In this document: positions 8,963-18,298 of the stretch, in pieces
Position numbering within the stretch: the first letter of the stretch is position 1
How the letters are laid out: the number at the start of each line of letters is the position of its first letter
Source: Pseudomonas sp. FeN3W
GTDB lineage: Bacteria; Pseudomonadota; Gammaproteobacteria; Pseudomonadales; Pseudomonadaceae
DNA length: 64,000 bases
Direction of reading: 5' to 3'
Assembly (NCBI GenBank): GCA_030263805.2
Contig: CP136010.1
Coordinates: forward strand, 3,115,001 to 3,179,000
Translations under genes and position numbers: made by a program
Notes under the pieces: model-generated
The model's input: only the letters and a program-made list of their open reading frames with translations
Database searches by the model: none
What the model was told of the DNA's origin: nothing

Positions 8963-9394
8963 ATGAATCATTCCATGAGTCAGCTCAACGAGCTTATCGA
9001 GATCACCCGCGACGGGCAGCGTTTCTACCAGCATGCCGCCGACGAAGTAAAGAACGTCGAACTGCAGCACCTGTTTCGCGATATGGCTCAAGCAAAAACC
9101 CAGATCATCCAGGCGCTCAGCGTGAAGGTTGCGGCCAGTCATGAGCATCCGTCGCAAGGCGGGACGCTGACCGGGCGGATGCGCGAACTCTATGCCGACG
9201 CTCGGTCACGCATCGGCGACCACGATACGGCTTATGTCGACCAGCTGGAACAGACCGAAGCGAACATTCTGCACGCCTTCGAGGATGCCGTCGGCGACGC
9301 CGAGCCGGATGTCAGGGCGTTGCTCGCCATCGAGCTGCCCAAGCTGCGTACCTGCCATGAGCGCATGCGTCAGCTCAAGGAGGCCAAGCATTGA
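8963..9394 (+). CDS. PA2169-like four-helix-bundle protein (DUF2383-type)
   Basis: A 143-residue, almost entirely helical cytosolic protein resembling the PA2169/DUF2383 group of ferritin-like four-helix bundles: LNELIEITRDGQRFY, then AADEVKNVELQHLF, and paired helices in the C-terminal half (TEANILHAFEDAV, LRTCHERMRQLKEA). Such proteins are often stress- or stationary-phase-induced; no reaction is established. A clear ferritin EXXH iron site is not seen. The start at 8963 is supported by the strong AGGAGG seven bases upstream, so the in-frame codon at 8927 is not used. Confidence 0.7.
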   Translation: MNHSMSQLNELIEITRDGQRFYQHAADEVKNVELQHLFRDMAQAKTQIIQALSVKVAASHEHPSQGGTLTGRMRELYADARSRIGDHDTAYVDQLEQTEANILHAFEDAVGDAEPDVRALLAIELPKLRTCHERMRQLKEAKH

Positions 9395-9467
9395 GCGTTC
9401 ATTCGTGCAAAACGCCCGGCGCTGCTGGGGAGCTCATGCAAATTGAGTTGCAAGAATGTCGATAAAA

Positions 9468-9529
9468 ATCACTAACTTATTGATTTAAAAGGATTTAAAT
9501 TTGCGATGCGGGCTGGCACGGTGCCTGCA
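9468..9529 (+). promoter_or_regulatory. sigma-54 promoter with upstream IHF-like site
   Basis: TGGCACGGTGCCTGCA at 9514-9529 has GG and GC separated by exactly 10 bases, the spacing required for RpoN (-24/-12). The block just upstream (about 9460-9505) is AT-rich within a GC-rich genome and holds AATCACTAACTTA, close to the IHF consensus WATCARNNNNTTR. This is the standard layout of an enhancer-dependent promoter. It faces the small gene at 9578. AlgB, encoded about 1 kb away, is one possible activator, but that is inference. Confidence 0.75.
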
Positions 9530-9577
9530 ATATCTCACTCAACGAAACGACGTCGCCACGCTTAGAAGGAGTTGAGA

Positions 9578-9814
9578 ATGAATCGCCAAGCCCGCTTTTC
9601 ATTGGCCAGCAAGGGGTTTCTTTCTGCTGCGGTAGTCATGCTGATCATGGGTGCCGAGCGCCCGCTGTCGCAACCGCTCAGCCAGGCGCAACAGAATTCA
9701 GCGGAACGAATCGGCATGTATGACGCTCAACCTATTGAGCTCATGCGGACCGGCCAAGAGCCGCAGACCATCGACTATCGCCAGGCGCCGTCTGAACAGC
9801 GCTGGGTGTTCTGA
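9578..9814 (+). CDS. small protein of unknown function with N-terminal hydrophobic segment
   Basis: A 78-residue protein I do not recognise. Residues about 13-28 (KGFLSAAVVMLIMGAE) form a short hydrophobic stretch that could be an uncleaved anchor or signal peptide; the rest is polar, Gln/Glu/Pro-rich and likely disordered. The start at 9578 is chosen because AAGGAG lies 6 bases upstream; the TTG two codons earlier is less likely. It follows the sigma-54/IHF promoter with a leader of about 40 bases, so it should be made only when an enhancer-binding protein is active. The DUF1328 gene begins 109 bases later. That it is a real gene rests on promoter, ribosome site and uninterrupted frame. Confidence 0.6.
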   Translation: MNRQARFSLASKGFLSAAVVMLIMGAERPLSQPLSQAQQNSAERIGMYDAQPIELMRTGQEPQTIDYRQAPSEQRWVF

Positions 9815-9923
9815 GCAACGAAGGGGACGTGCAAGCGAATCAGCAGGGATGCTTAACACACTCGATGCCGATCGGACTGTCCGGTCCGCTGAGAACCGTT
9901 CCTGAAACAAGAGGAGTCACACC

Positions 9924-10094
9924 ATGCTGAGTTGGGCCATTACCTTCCTGATCATCGCCATCATCGCTGCGGTACTGGGCTTCGGTGGTATCGCAGGCAC
10001 TGCAACGGGTATCGCCAAGATCCTGTTCGTGGTCTTCCTGGTTCTGTTCGTAGCGTCGCTGATCTTCGGCCGCGGTCGCGGTCCACGCGTGTGA
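9924..10094 (+). CDS. DUF1328 small inner-membrane protein
   Basis: A 56-residue membrane protein with two hydrophobic helices: residues 3-20 (SWAITFLIIAIIAAVLGF) and 29-48, joined by a Gly-rich turn GGIAGTATG, ending in a basic tail GRGRGPRV. This is the DUF1328/YtjA pattern; relatives are stress- or osmotically-induced inner-membrane peptides of unknown mechanism. GAGGAG lies 8 bases before the ATG. It may share the sigma-54 transcript of the gene at 9578 or have its own promoter in the 109-base gap, where none is obvious. Confidence 0.85.
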   Translation: MLSWAITFLIIAIIAAVLGFGGIAGTATGIAKILFVVFLVLFVASLIFGRGRGPRV

Positions 10095-10538
10095 TGCAAT
10101 CGATGGCCGCCCGCAAGGGCGGCTGATTGAGGAGTTGCAGCGGCATAGGATGCCAATTTCGCCGGGTCATGTTCGGCTTTCGAAGGTGATCCAGAGCGCG
10201 CGGGCCTAACCGCTCCGCGCGCTTCACCCCTCAGCGGGGGGAACCAGGGGGTCGGGTTGTTCTGCGTCGCGGAGTGACCTAGGGGTACAGGGAGTACCTC
10301 CTTCTTATAGGGCCGGGTTCTGTGAAGCTGCGGCCGGGAGCGTCATCGCTCCCGGCATGCAGCAATAACTGCTTGATTCGCCTCGTATCGTCTTTCTCAG
10401 CTCCTCCCTCTCATCGTTTTCCAGTTCCTGTTGTCTTTACCGTCTGCTGATCTGCGTCTTTACCGTCTGCTGATCTGCGGATGACCCCTGCGCGCCGGCA
10501 CCGCTATCATCGCGTCCAGCTTTCGACGGGAGAACGAC
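10095..10538 (+). other. 444-base gene-free region with two strong hairpins
   Basis: No supported reading frame lies here. Two perfect stems are present: AGCGCGCGG (10195-10203) with CCGCGCGCT (10215-10223), and GCCGGGAGCG (10333-10342) with CGCTCCCGGC (10347-10356), the second having outer GCTGC/GCAGC pairing. A shorter GGTAC/GTACC stem with a GGGA-containing loop lies near 10285-10299. Neither big hairpin is followed by a T-run, so they are not classical terminators. The region could hold a small RNA or serve as the processed 3' end of the DUF1328 transcript; sequence alone does not decide. Confidence 0.4.
10433..10478. repeat. perfect tandem duplication of 23 bases
   Basis: Two exact adjacent copies of a 23-base unit beginning GTCTTTACCG and ending TGATCTGC occupy 10433-10455 and 10456-10478. 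They lie about 60 bases before the SpmAB-like gene, within its probable promoter region. This looks like slippage, or a duplicated regulatory site. Confidence 0.9.
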
Positions 10539-11768
10539 ATGCTCAACGGCCTCTGGCTGGGCTTTTTTCTGATTGCCGCGGTTGCCGCCCTCGGGCGCTG
10601 GCTGATCGGTGGCGACCCTGCAGTGTTCGCCGCCCTGGTGGAAAGCCTGTTCGCCATGGCCAAGCTGGCCGTAGAAGTGATGATCGTGCTGTTCGGCACC
10701 TTGACGCTGTGGCTGGGGTTTCTGCGCATCGCGGAAAAGGCCGGGCTCATCGAACTCCTGGCGCGTCTGCTCGGGCCATTGTTCCGCCGCCTGATGCCCG
10801 AAGTACCGGCAGGCCATCCGGCGCTGGGACTGATCACCCTGAACTTCGCCGCCAACGGCCTCGGGTTGGACAACGCTGCCACGCCAATCGGCCTCAAGGC
10901 GATGCGTGCCCTGCAGGAGCTCAATCCGCTGCCGACCGTGGCCAGTAATGCGCAGATTCTGTTTCTGGTGCTCAACACCTCGTCGCTGACGTTATTGCCG
11001 GTGTCGATCTTCATGTACCGCGTGCAGCAGGGCGCGGAAGACCCGACCCTGGTCTTTCTGCCTATCCTCCTGGCGACCAGTGCGTCTTCGCTGGCCGGCC
11101 TGCTGGCGGTGGCGCTGGTGCAGCGGCTGCGCCTGTGGGACCCGGTGGTACTGGCCTACTTCATTCCCGGTGCGCTGTTGCTCGGTGGCTTCATGGCGCT
11201 GCTGGCGGGGCTGTCGGCGACGGCGCTGGCGTCGTTGTCTTCGTTGCTGGGCAACCTGACCCTGTTCGGGCTGATCATCGCCTTTCTGGTCGTCGGCGCG
11301 CTGCGCAAGGTGCCGGTGTACGAGGCGTTCGTCGAGGGCGCGAAGGAGGGCTTCGATGTCGCCAAGAGCCTGTTGCCCTACCTGATCGCCATGCTCTGCG
11401 CGATCGGCGCCCTGCGCGCATCCGGCGCGCTGGATATCGGTCTGGAAGGCATTCGCTGGCTGGTGGAGGAGCTGGGCTGGGACACGCGGTTCGTCGATGC
11501 CCTGCCGACTGCACTGGTCAAACCGTTTTCCGGCAGTGCGGCGCGGGCGATGCTGATCGAGACCATGCAGAGCCAGGGGGTGGACAGCTTCCCGGCCCTG
11601 GTGGCGGCGACGGTGCAGGGAAGTACCGAGACGACGTTCTACGTGCTGGCGGTGTATTTCGGCGCGGTAGGTATTCAGCGCGCGCGCCACGCCGTGGGTT
11701 GCGCGATAGTGGCGGATCTGGCCGGTATCATTGCCGCGATTGCCGTGTGCTACTGGTTCTTCGGCTGA
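10539..11768 (+). CDS. SpmA/SpmB-like fused nucleoside-recognition (Gate) domain membrane protein
   Basis: A 409-residue inner-membrane protein with about ten hydrophobic segments. The N-terminal half resembles spore maturation protein SpmA (NFAANGLGLDNAATPIGLKAM), the C-terminal half SpmB (SLLPYLIAMLCAIGALRASG and AATVQGSTETTFYVLAVYFG); these are the two Gate domains of the nucleoside-recognition superfamily. In non-sporulating bacteria the fused form is of unknown function, with transport of a small solute suspected. The start ATG follows GGGAGAACGAC. A strong terminator lies 60 bases downstream, so it is probably monocistronic. Confidence 0.85.
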   Translation: MLNGLWLGFFLIAAVAALGRWLIGGDPAVFAALVESLFAMAKLAVEVMIVLFGTLTLWLGFLRIAEKAGLIELLARLLGPLFRRLMPEVPAGHPALGLITLNFAANGLGLDNAATPIGLKAMRALQELNPLPTVASNAQILFLVLNTSSLTLLPVSIFMYRVQQGAEDPTLVFLPILLATSASSLAGLLAVALVQRLRLWDPVVLAYFIPGALLLGGFMALLAGLSATALASLSSLLGNLTLFGLIIAFLVVGALRKVPVYEAFVEGAKEGFDVAKSLLPYLIAMLCAIGALRASGALDIGLEGIRWLVEELGWDTRFVDALPTALVKPFSGSAARAMLIETMQSQGVDSFPALVAATVQGSTETTFYVLAVYFGAVGIQRARHAVGCAIVADLAGIIAAIAVCYWFFG

Positions 11769-11830
11769 TCCGAAGCTAGGCGCTGCTCGGTTCCGAGTCA
11801 TGGCCGGGCGTTGATCACGAGCGAAAAAAG

Positions 11831-11863
11831 AAACCCCGGCCACATGTCCTGTGGCCGGGGTTT
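11831..11863. terminator. bidirectional intrinsic terminator
   Basis: AAACCCCGGCCAC and GTGGCCGGGGTTT form a perfect 13-base stem around ATGTCCT. The A-run and T-run at the ends allow it to work in both directions, serving the SpmAB-like gene and the convergent TRAP permease gene. Confidence 0.88.
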
Positions 11864-11882
11864 CTCGTTGTAGCGACTGCAG

Positions 11883-14435
<2,553 letters not shown>

Positions 14436-14469
14436 GAATTGAGGCCTGTTTTTTCAGGTAACGGAACCG

Positions 14470-14504
14470 CGAAAACCCGTGGCCATGGGGCGCACGGGTT
14501 TTCG
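14470..14504 (-). terminator. terminator-like hairpin between TAXI binding protein and permease
   Basis: CGAAAACCCGTG (14470-14481) pairs perfectly with CACGGGTTTTCG (14493-14504); on the minus strand the CCCGTG/CACGGG core is followed by TTTT. It lies 50 bases after the binding-protein stop, so it probably terminates part of the transcripts and raises the ratio of binding protein to permease. Confidence 0.7.
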
Positions 14505-14555
14505 GCTAAGGCATCGACGATCAGGGCCGCATCCGCGACGCGACCCCGGTTAGCC

Positions 14556-15521
14556 TTACAGCCAGCCGCGTTCCTTGTAGTAACGCTCGGCGCCTTCATG
14601 CAGCGGCGCGCTCAGGCCGACTTCGATCATTTCTTCCGGCTTGAGATCCTTGAATGCCGGGTGCAGACGCTGGAAGCGCTCGATGTTCTCGAACACCGAC
14701 TTCACCAGCTGGTAGACCACTTCGGCATCGACCTTGGCGGTAGTGGACAGCACGGCCTTGCCGCCGATGGACTGCGTCGGCTGGTCGTTGCCCTTGTACA
14801 GGCCGCCTGGGATCTCGGCCTTGGTGTAGTAGCTCTTGGCAGCCAGCAGTTTGTCGATCTCCGGGCCGGTGATCGGCACCAGGACCGCATCGACGGTGGT
14901 GGTGGCTTCCTGGATGGCGCCATTCGGATGACCGACGAAGTAGGTCATGGCGTCGATGTTGTTGTCGCCCAGCGCGCTGGCCTGCTCGGCCGGTTTCAGT
15001 TCGGCGGCGAGGGAGAAGGCCGACTTGTCCCAGCCCTTTTCCTTCATGATTTCTTCGAGGGTGTCGCGCTGGCCGGAACCGGGGTTGCCGATGTTGACGC
15101 GCTTGCCCTTCAGATCATCGAGGCCCTTGATGTTGGCGTCGCGACGCGCCAGCACGGTGAAGACTTCGCTCTGCAGCGAGAAGACGGCACGGATGTCGTT
15201 CATCTTGCCTTCCTTCTCGAACGGCGCCACGCCTTCCATCGCCTTGTACTGATGGTCCGACTGCATGATGCCGAAGTTGAACTCGCCACTGCGCAGGCCG
15301 TTGACGTTGGCCACGCCGCCGCCGCTCGCCGGCGCGTTGCACTTGATGTTTTCCGCGTTGCGGTTGACGAAGCGGCAGATCGATTGCCCGGCAACGTAAT
15401 AAACGCCGGTCTGGCCGCCCGTGCCGATGGTGACGAACTTCTCTTGCGCCTGTGCCACTGCGCTCAGGCCGGTTCCCGCCAGAGCAGCGGTAAAGATCCA
15501 TGCCAAGGATTTGCCTTTCAT
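14556..15521 (-). CDS. TAXI-family TRAP transporter solute-binding protein
   Basis: A 321-residue periplasmic binding protein with a signal peptide (MKGKSLAWIFTAALAGTG..., cleavage after AQA). The mature start KFVTIGTGGQTGVYY is the hallmark of the TAXI (TRAP-associated extracytoplasmic immunogenic) family; SGGGVANVNGLRSGEFNFGIMQSD and GKRVNIGNPGSGQRDTLEEI are also typical. It captures the solute for the permease encoded downstream. I chose 15521 over the longer frame starting at 15704 because AAGGAG lies 8 bases upstream and the signal peptide begins there. The ligand is unknown. Confidence 0.93.
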   Translation of the reverse strand: MKGKSLAWIFTAALAGTGLSAVAQAQEKFVTIGTGGQTGVYYVAGQSICRFVNRNAENIKCNAPASGGGVANVNGLRSGEFNFGIMQSDHQYKAMEGVAPFEKEGKMNDIRAVFSLQSEVFTVLARRDANIKGLDDLKGKRVNIGNPGSGQRDTLEEIMKEKGWDKSAFSLAAELKPAEQASALGDNNIDAMTYFVGHPNGAIQEATTTVDAVLVPITGPEIDKLLAAKSYYTKAEIPGGLYKGNDQPTQSIGGKAVLSTTAKVDAEVVYQLVKSVFENIERFQRLHPAFKDLKPEEMIEVGLSAPLHEGAERYYKERGWL

Positions 15522-15780
15522 GGATGCACTCCTTTTTGGTTGTTTTCGGATTCCCGGCATCCCTTGTGAGTCTGCGCGGAACTTGAGTCTAGCAGGCGAC
15601 CGCGTCGGTAACAGCCTGCGGACCAGCCATGTCGAGCCGGGCAAGCGTCGCGCCCCATTGGCTAGGACCGGATGACGGCAGAAGGGTTGCGCGTGAGGCG
15701 ACATCTTTTTTTATACATATGCTGTACATTGTTATATGTAAGTATAGCTTTAGTGATTGTCAGCCATGCTGACTGCAAAA
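15522..15780. other. intergenic region before the chemoreceptor leader RNA
   Basis: No gene. The first part is ordinary GC-rich DNA upstream of the TAXI gene; from about 15705 to 15760 it turns strikingly AT-rich, unlike nearly all the rest of the window, which suggests promoters and protein-binding sites for the divergent transcripts. Confidence 0.5.
15712..15746. promoter_or_regulatory. AT-rich imperfect inverted repeat, candidate operator
   Basis: TATACATAT (15712-15720) and ATATGTAAGTATA (15734-15746) are imperfect inverted copies around a centre holding TGTACA. TGTAAG at 15737-15742 also matches one half of the GacA box, but the second half (CTTACA) is poor. It sits about 50-70 bases before the structured element at 15781 and could control it. 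Confidence 0.4.
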
Positions 15781-15956
15781 GCCGACCGGCGGAGTAGGAC
15801 TTCAGGTGCATTGTCATTCGAAGCGGATGATGTCAATATGACATTAGTCTCCAGGCGAGGAGACTTGCTGATCGGACAGGACCACGGGCCCGCCGACTGA
15901 AGCGCCATCAGGGATCATCCAGAGGGGATGGATCAATGCTGGCGCTTTTTTTGTGC
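15781..15956 (+). ncRNA. candidate small RNA or 5' leader with intrinsic terminator
   Basis: On the plus strand the region ends in a long hairpin (AGCGCCA ... TGGCGCT perfect outer stem, inner GATCATCC/GGATGGATC with one bulge) followed by TTTTTTT at about 15949-15955, a good intrinsic terminator. No plus-strand gene precedes it; the upstream gene runs the other way, so a transcript starting near 15750-15790 must exist for this terminator to make sense. About nine GGA triplets occur, a feature of RsmA-binding RNAs but also of purine-rich leaders. The chemoreceptor gene begins 174 bases after the T-run. The 5' end is unknown; boundaries are approximate. Confidence 0.5.
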
Positions 15957-16129
15957 TCGTCTTCGGCGCTACAAAATCGATACAAACGACCCGTTGGGCC
16001 GTCCGCAGCAAGGAGCGAGCACCGCGAGGTGCGATATTGGCAGGGAATGCGCGAAGTACCGGCAAGGTGCATCGATCGAGACGTCCGTGGCGGAAGAACG
16101 ACATGCTTTGCCTTGTTCACGAGACCACC

Positions 16130-17716
16130 ATGCGCATGAACCTGCCGGTCACTGGCCGCGACGTTTCCATCAGCGACACCGCCAACATCCTTTCCACCAC
16201 GGATCTGAACGGTGATATCACCTATGTGAATCCCGACTTCATCAAGATCAGCGGCTTCGAAGAAAGCGAGCTGCTTGGCCAGCACCACAACATCGTTCGC
16301 CATCCGGACATGCCTGCCGAAGCATTCGCCGACCTGTGGTCGAGCGTACGGAGTGGCAGCTCATGGATGGGCATGGTGAAGAACCGCTGCAAGAACGGCG
16401 ATCACTACTGGGTCAGTGCCTTCGTCACGCCGATCAGCCGCAACGGTCGGGTCATCGAATACCAGTCGGTGCGTACCAAGCCCGCGCCGGCTCAGATCGC
16501 CGCTGCCGAGCAGCTGTATGCGCAGTTGCGCGACAAGCGTCCTCCGGCTGCGCTGCGCCGTGCAACGCTGAGTGCCCGCAGCCGCGTCGCGCTGCTGGCC
16601 GCGTTGGGTGCCGCGCCGTGCGTGGTCGCCGGCGCGCTGTTGGGTGGGGCGGGTCTGATCGCTGCGCTGGCCACCGCCGCTACCGCCGTGCTGGGCGCAG
16701 GCGCAATGGCCTATGTCGCGCTGGCTCCGCTGCAGCGTCTCGCCGAGCAGGCGCGCAGGGTCGGTGACAACCCGGTGGGGCAGTTGGTCTATGCCGGCCG
16801 CCGTGATGAATTCGGCCAGATCGCCTTTGCCATGAAGATGCTGGAAACCGAGGCCGGCGCCATGGTCGGCCGTATCGGCGATGCCTCGCGTCAACTCAGC
16901 CAGCACGCCCACGAACTGCTCGGCGCGATGGACAGCAGCACGCAGAGCGCTTCACGCCAGCAGAGCGAGACCGATCAGGTCGCCACGGCGATCAACCAGA
17001 TGGCGGTCAGCGTGCAGGAAGTGGCGAGCAATGCCCAGCGCACCGCCGAAGCAGCCAGCCGCGCGGACAGCGAAGCGGCGACCGGCACCGAGGTGGTCAA
17101 CCGTACCGGCGCGGCCATCGGCCGACTGGCCCAGGACATCCAGCAGGCCGGTGACGTGATCCATGAGCTGGAGGCGCATAGCAATGACATCACCAAGGTA
17201 CTCGATGTCATCCGTGGCATCGCCGAGCAGACCAACCTGCTGGCGCTGAACGCCGCCATCGAGGCGGCGCGGGCCGGGGAGCAGGGCCGTGGCTTTGCCG
17301 TCGTCGCCGATGAAGTACGCAGCCTGGCATCACGGACCCAGCAGTCGACCCAGGAGATCAACAGCATGATCGGTGCGCTGCAGGGCGGTGCGCGGCAGGC
17401 GGTGGAGGTCATGCAGCGCAGCCGCGAGCAGGCCATGCAGAGCGTCGAACATGCGGCCCAGGCGGCGCGCTCGCTGCAGGGCATCAACAGCCGGGTCAAC
17501 GAGATCAGTGCAATGAGTATGCAGATCGCCGCGGCCGTCGAGCAGCAGAGCAGCGTCAGCGAGAACATCAACCAGAACATCGTCAGCATTCGTGGCGGCT
17601 CCGACCAGCATGTGGAGAGCGGCCTGCGCAGCCGGCAGAGTGCGTCGGGCGTGGCCGAGCTGGCCAGCAGCATGGAGATGCTGGTGCAGCAGTTCTGGAC
17701 GCGGCGGCGCGGCTGA
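16130..17716 (+). CDS. PAS-domain methyl-accepting chemotaxis protein, Aer-like (copy 1)
   Basis: A 528-residue chemoreceptor related to the redox/energy sensor Aer. Order: N-terminal PAS (about 1-125, with HNIVRHPDMP and NRCKNGDHYWV, typical of the FAD-binding Aer PAS); a hydrophobic hairpin (about 150-205); HAMP-like segment; then the cytoplasmic signalling domain with the kinase-contacting tip GIAEQTNLLALNAAIEAARAG. There is no periplasmic ligand domain, so it should sense an intracellular state through PAS and signal to CheA/CheW. I chose the ATG at 16130 because the protein then aligns residue for residue with copy 2; frames starting upstream would read through the terminator-bearing leader. 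The ribosome site is weak. Confidence 0.88.
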   Translation: MRMNLPVTGRDVSISDTANILSTTDLNGDITYVNPDFIKISGFEESELLGQHHNIVRHPDMPAEAFADLWSSVRSGSSWMGMVKNRCKNGDHYWVSAFVTPISRNGRVIEYQSVRTKPAPAQIAAAEQLYAQLRDKRPPAALRRATLSARSRVALLAALGAAPCVVAGALLGGAGLIAALATAATAVLGAGAMAYVALAPLQRLAEQARRVGDNPVGQLVYAGRRDEFGQIAFAMKMLETEAGAMVGRIGDASRQLSQHAHELLGAMDSSTQSASRQQSETDQVATAINQMAVSVQEVASNAQRTAEAASRADSEAATGTEVVNRTGAAIGRLAQDIQQAGDVIHELEAHSNDITKVLDVIRGIAEQTNLLALNAAIEAARAGEQGRGFAVVADEVRSLASRTQQSTQEINSMIGALQGGARQAVEVMQRSREQAMQSVEHAAQAARSLQGINSRVNEISAMSMQIAAAVEQQSSVSENINQNIVSIRGGSDQHVESGLRSRQSASGVAELASSMEMLVQQFWTRRRG

Positions 17717-17848
17717 AAGCCTGATGTACGGGAGTGGTGCGTGCGGCAATGGCGTAGCGCATTGCCGCACCGTTAGCGGCGGGCTTGTTACGGCGTTCGT
17801 GTGAAGGCAAAATGCCATCAGTTTCGCGCGTTGCGAAAGCTGCTTTAC

Positions 17849-17928
17849 CGCTCAGGACAACCGGACCTGATAGCTAAGGCGCCAGCCGTGACATTCCTCT
17901 GGGATGCACCACGGCTGGCGCCTTTTTT
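17849..17928 (+). terminator. hairpin plus strong intrinsic terminator downstream of chemoreceptor copy 1
   Basis: A first hairpin, TCAGG/CCTGA with loop ACAACCGGA (about 17852-17870), is followed by a perfect 13-base stem, GGCGCCAGCCGTG with CACGGCTGGCGCC, containing an inner CATTCC/GGGATG stem, and then TTTTTTT. It may be the 3' end of the copy 1 transcript or a separate leader RNA, as its design resembles the element at 15781-15956 (hairpin with GGAC, then a long GCGCCA/TGGCGC terminator with inner CC/GGGATG pairing). Confidence 0.8.
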
Positions 17929-18007
17929 TGGGTTCGAGTCTCGCTGCAAAGCATGCCCTGGCAGAGATAGGCACTCAACCTGCATGTGTGTGCATGACGA
18001 TGGACCA

Positions 18008-18172
18008 ATGCTGACCGAAGAGACGTTGCGCGCTGCGCTGAAAGAAACCATTCAGGTACTGGAGCGCACGCGACGCTCGTTCAAGTCGCGCGAGCTCGGC
18101 CAGCTGCGCCGGCGCCTGATCGACTTGCTCGAGCAGCTGGAAGCCGATAGGGGAGAGAAGGACGAGCGTTGA
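18008..18172 (+). CDS. small helical protein of unknown function
   Basis: A 54-residue, highly charged protein predicted to be two amphipathic helices: LRAALKETIQVLERTRRSFKS and LGQLRRRLIDLLEQLEADR. The pattern VLERT-x-x-SFKS-x-x-L-x-x-LR resembles short conserved proteins I have seen in several proteobacteria, but I cannot name a family with certainty. The frame is open further upstream (to 17801), but that part crosses the terminator and lacks coding character, so I start at 18008; a GTG six codons earlier is also possible. It lies between the two chemoreceptor genes. Confidence 0.5.
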   Translation: MLTEETLRAALKETIQVLERTRRSFKSRELGQLRRRLIDLLEQLEADRGEKDER

Positions 18173-18298
18173 TCGCCAAACCGTAACCGGCCCCCTGTAG
18201 AAGGATGCCCCGCCGCATCCACGCGAGCGCTGCCAACAGAAGCGGCGCCGTATCTGCCTCGCGTACTCAGACCCCATTTTCAAAGAGAAGATCTGTTT

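Noticed and set aside
15781..15956. Cyclic di-GMP (GEMM-I/II) riboswitch ahead of the first chemoreceptor
   Set aside because: I looked for the GEMM core (tetraloop-receptor and the conserved CGCAAAG/GGTAGC-like strings) and did not find it. The element is structured but not a recognised c-di-GMP aptamer.
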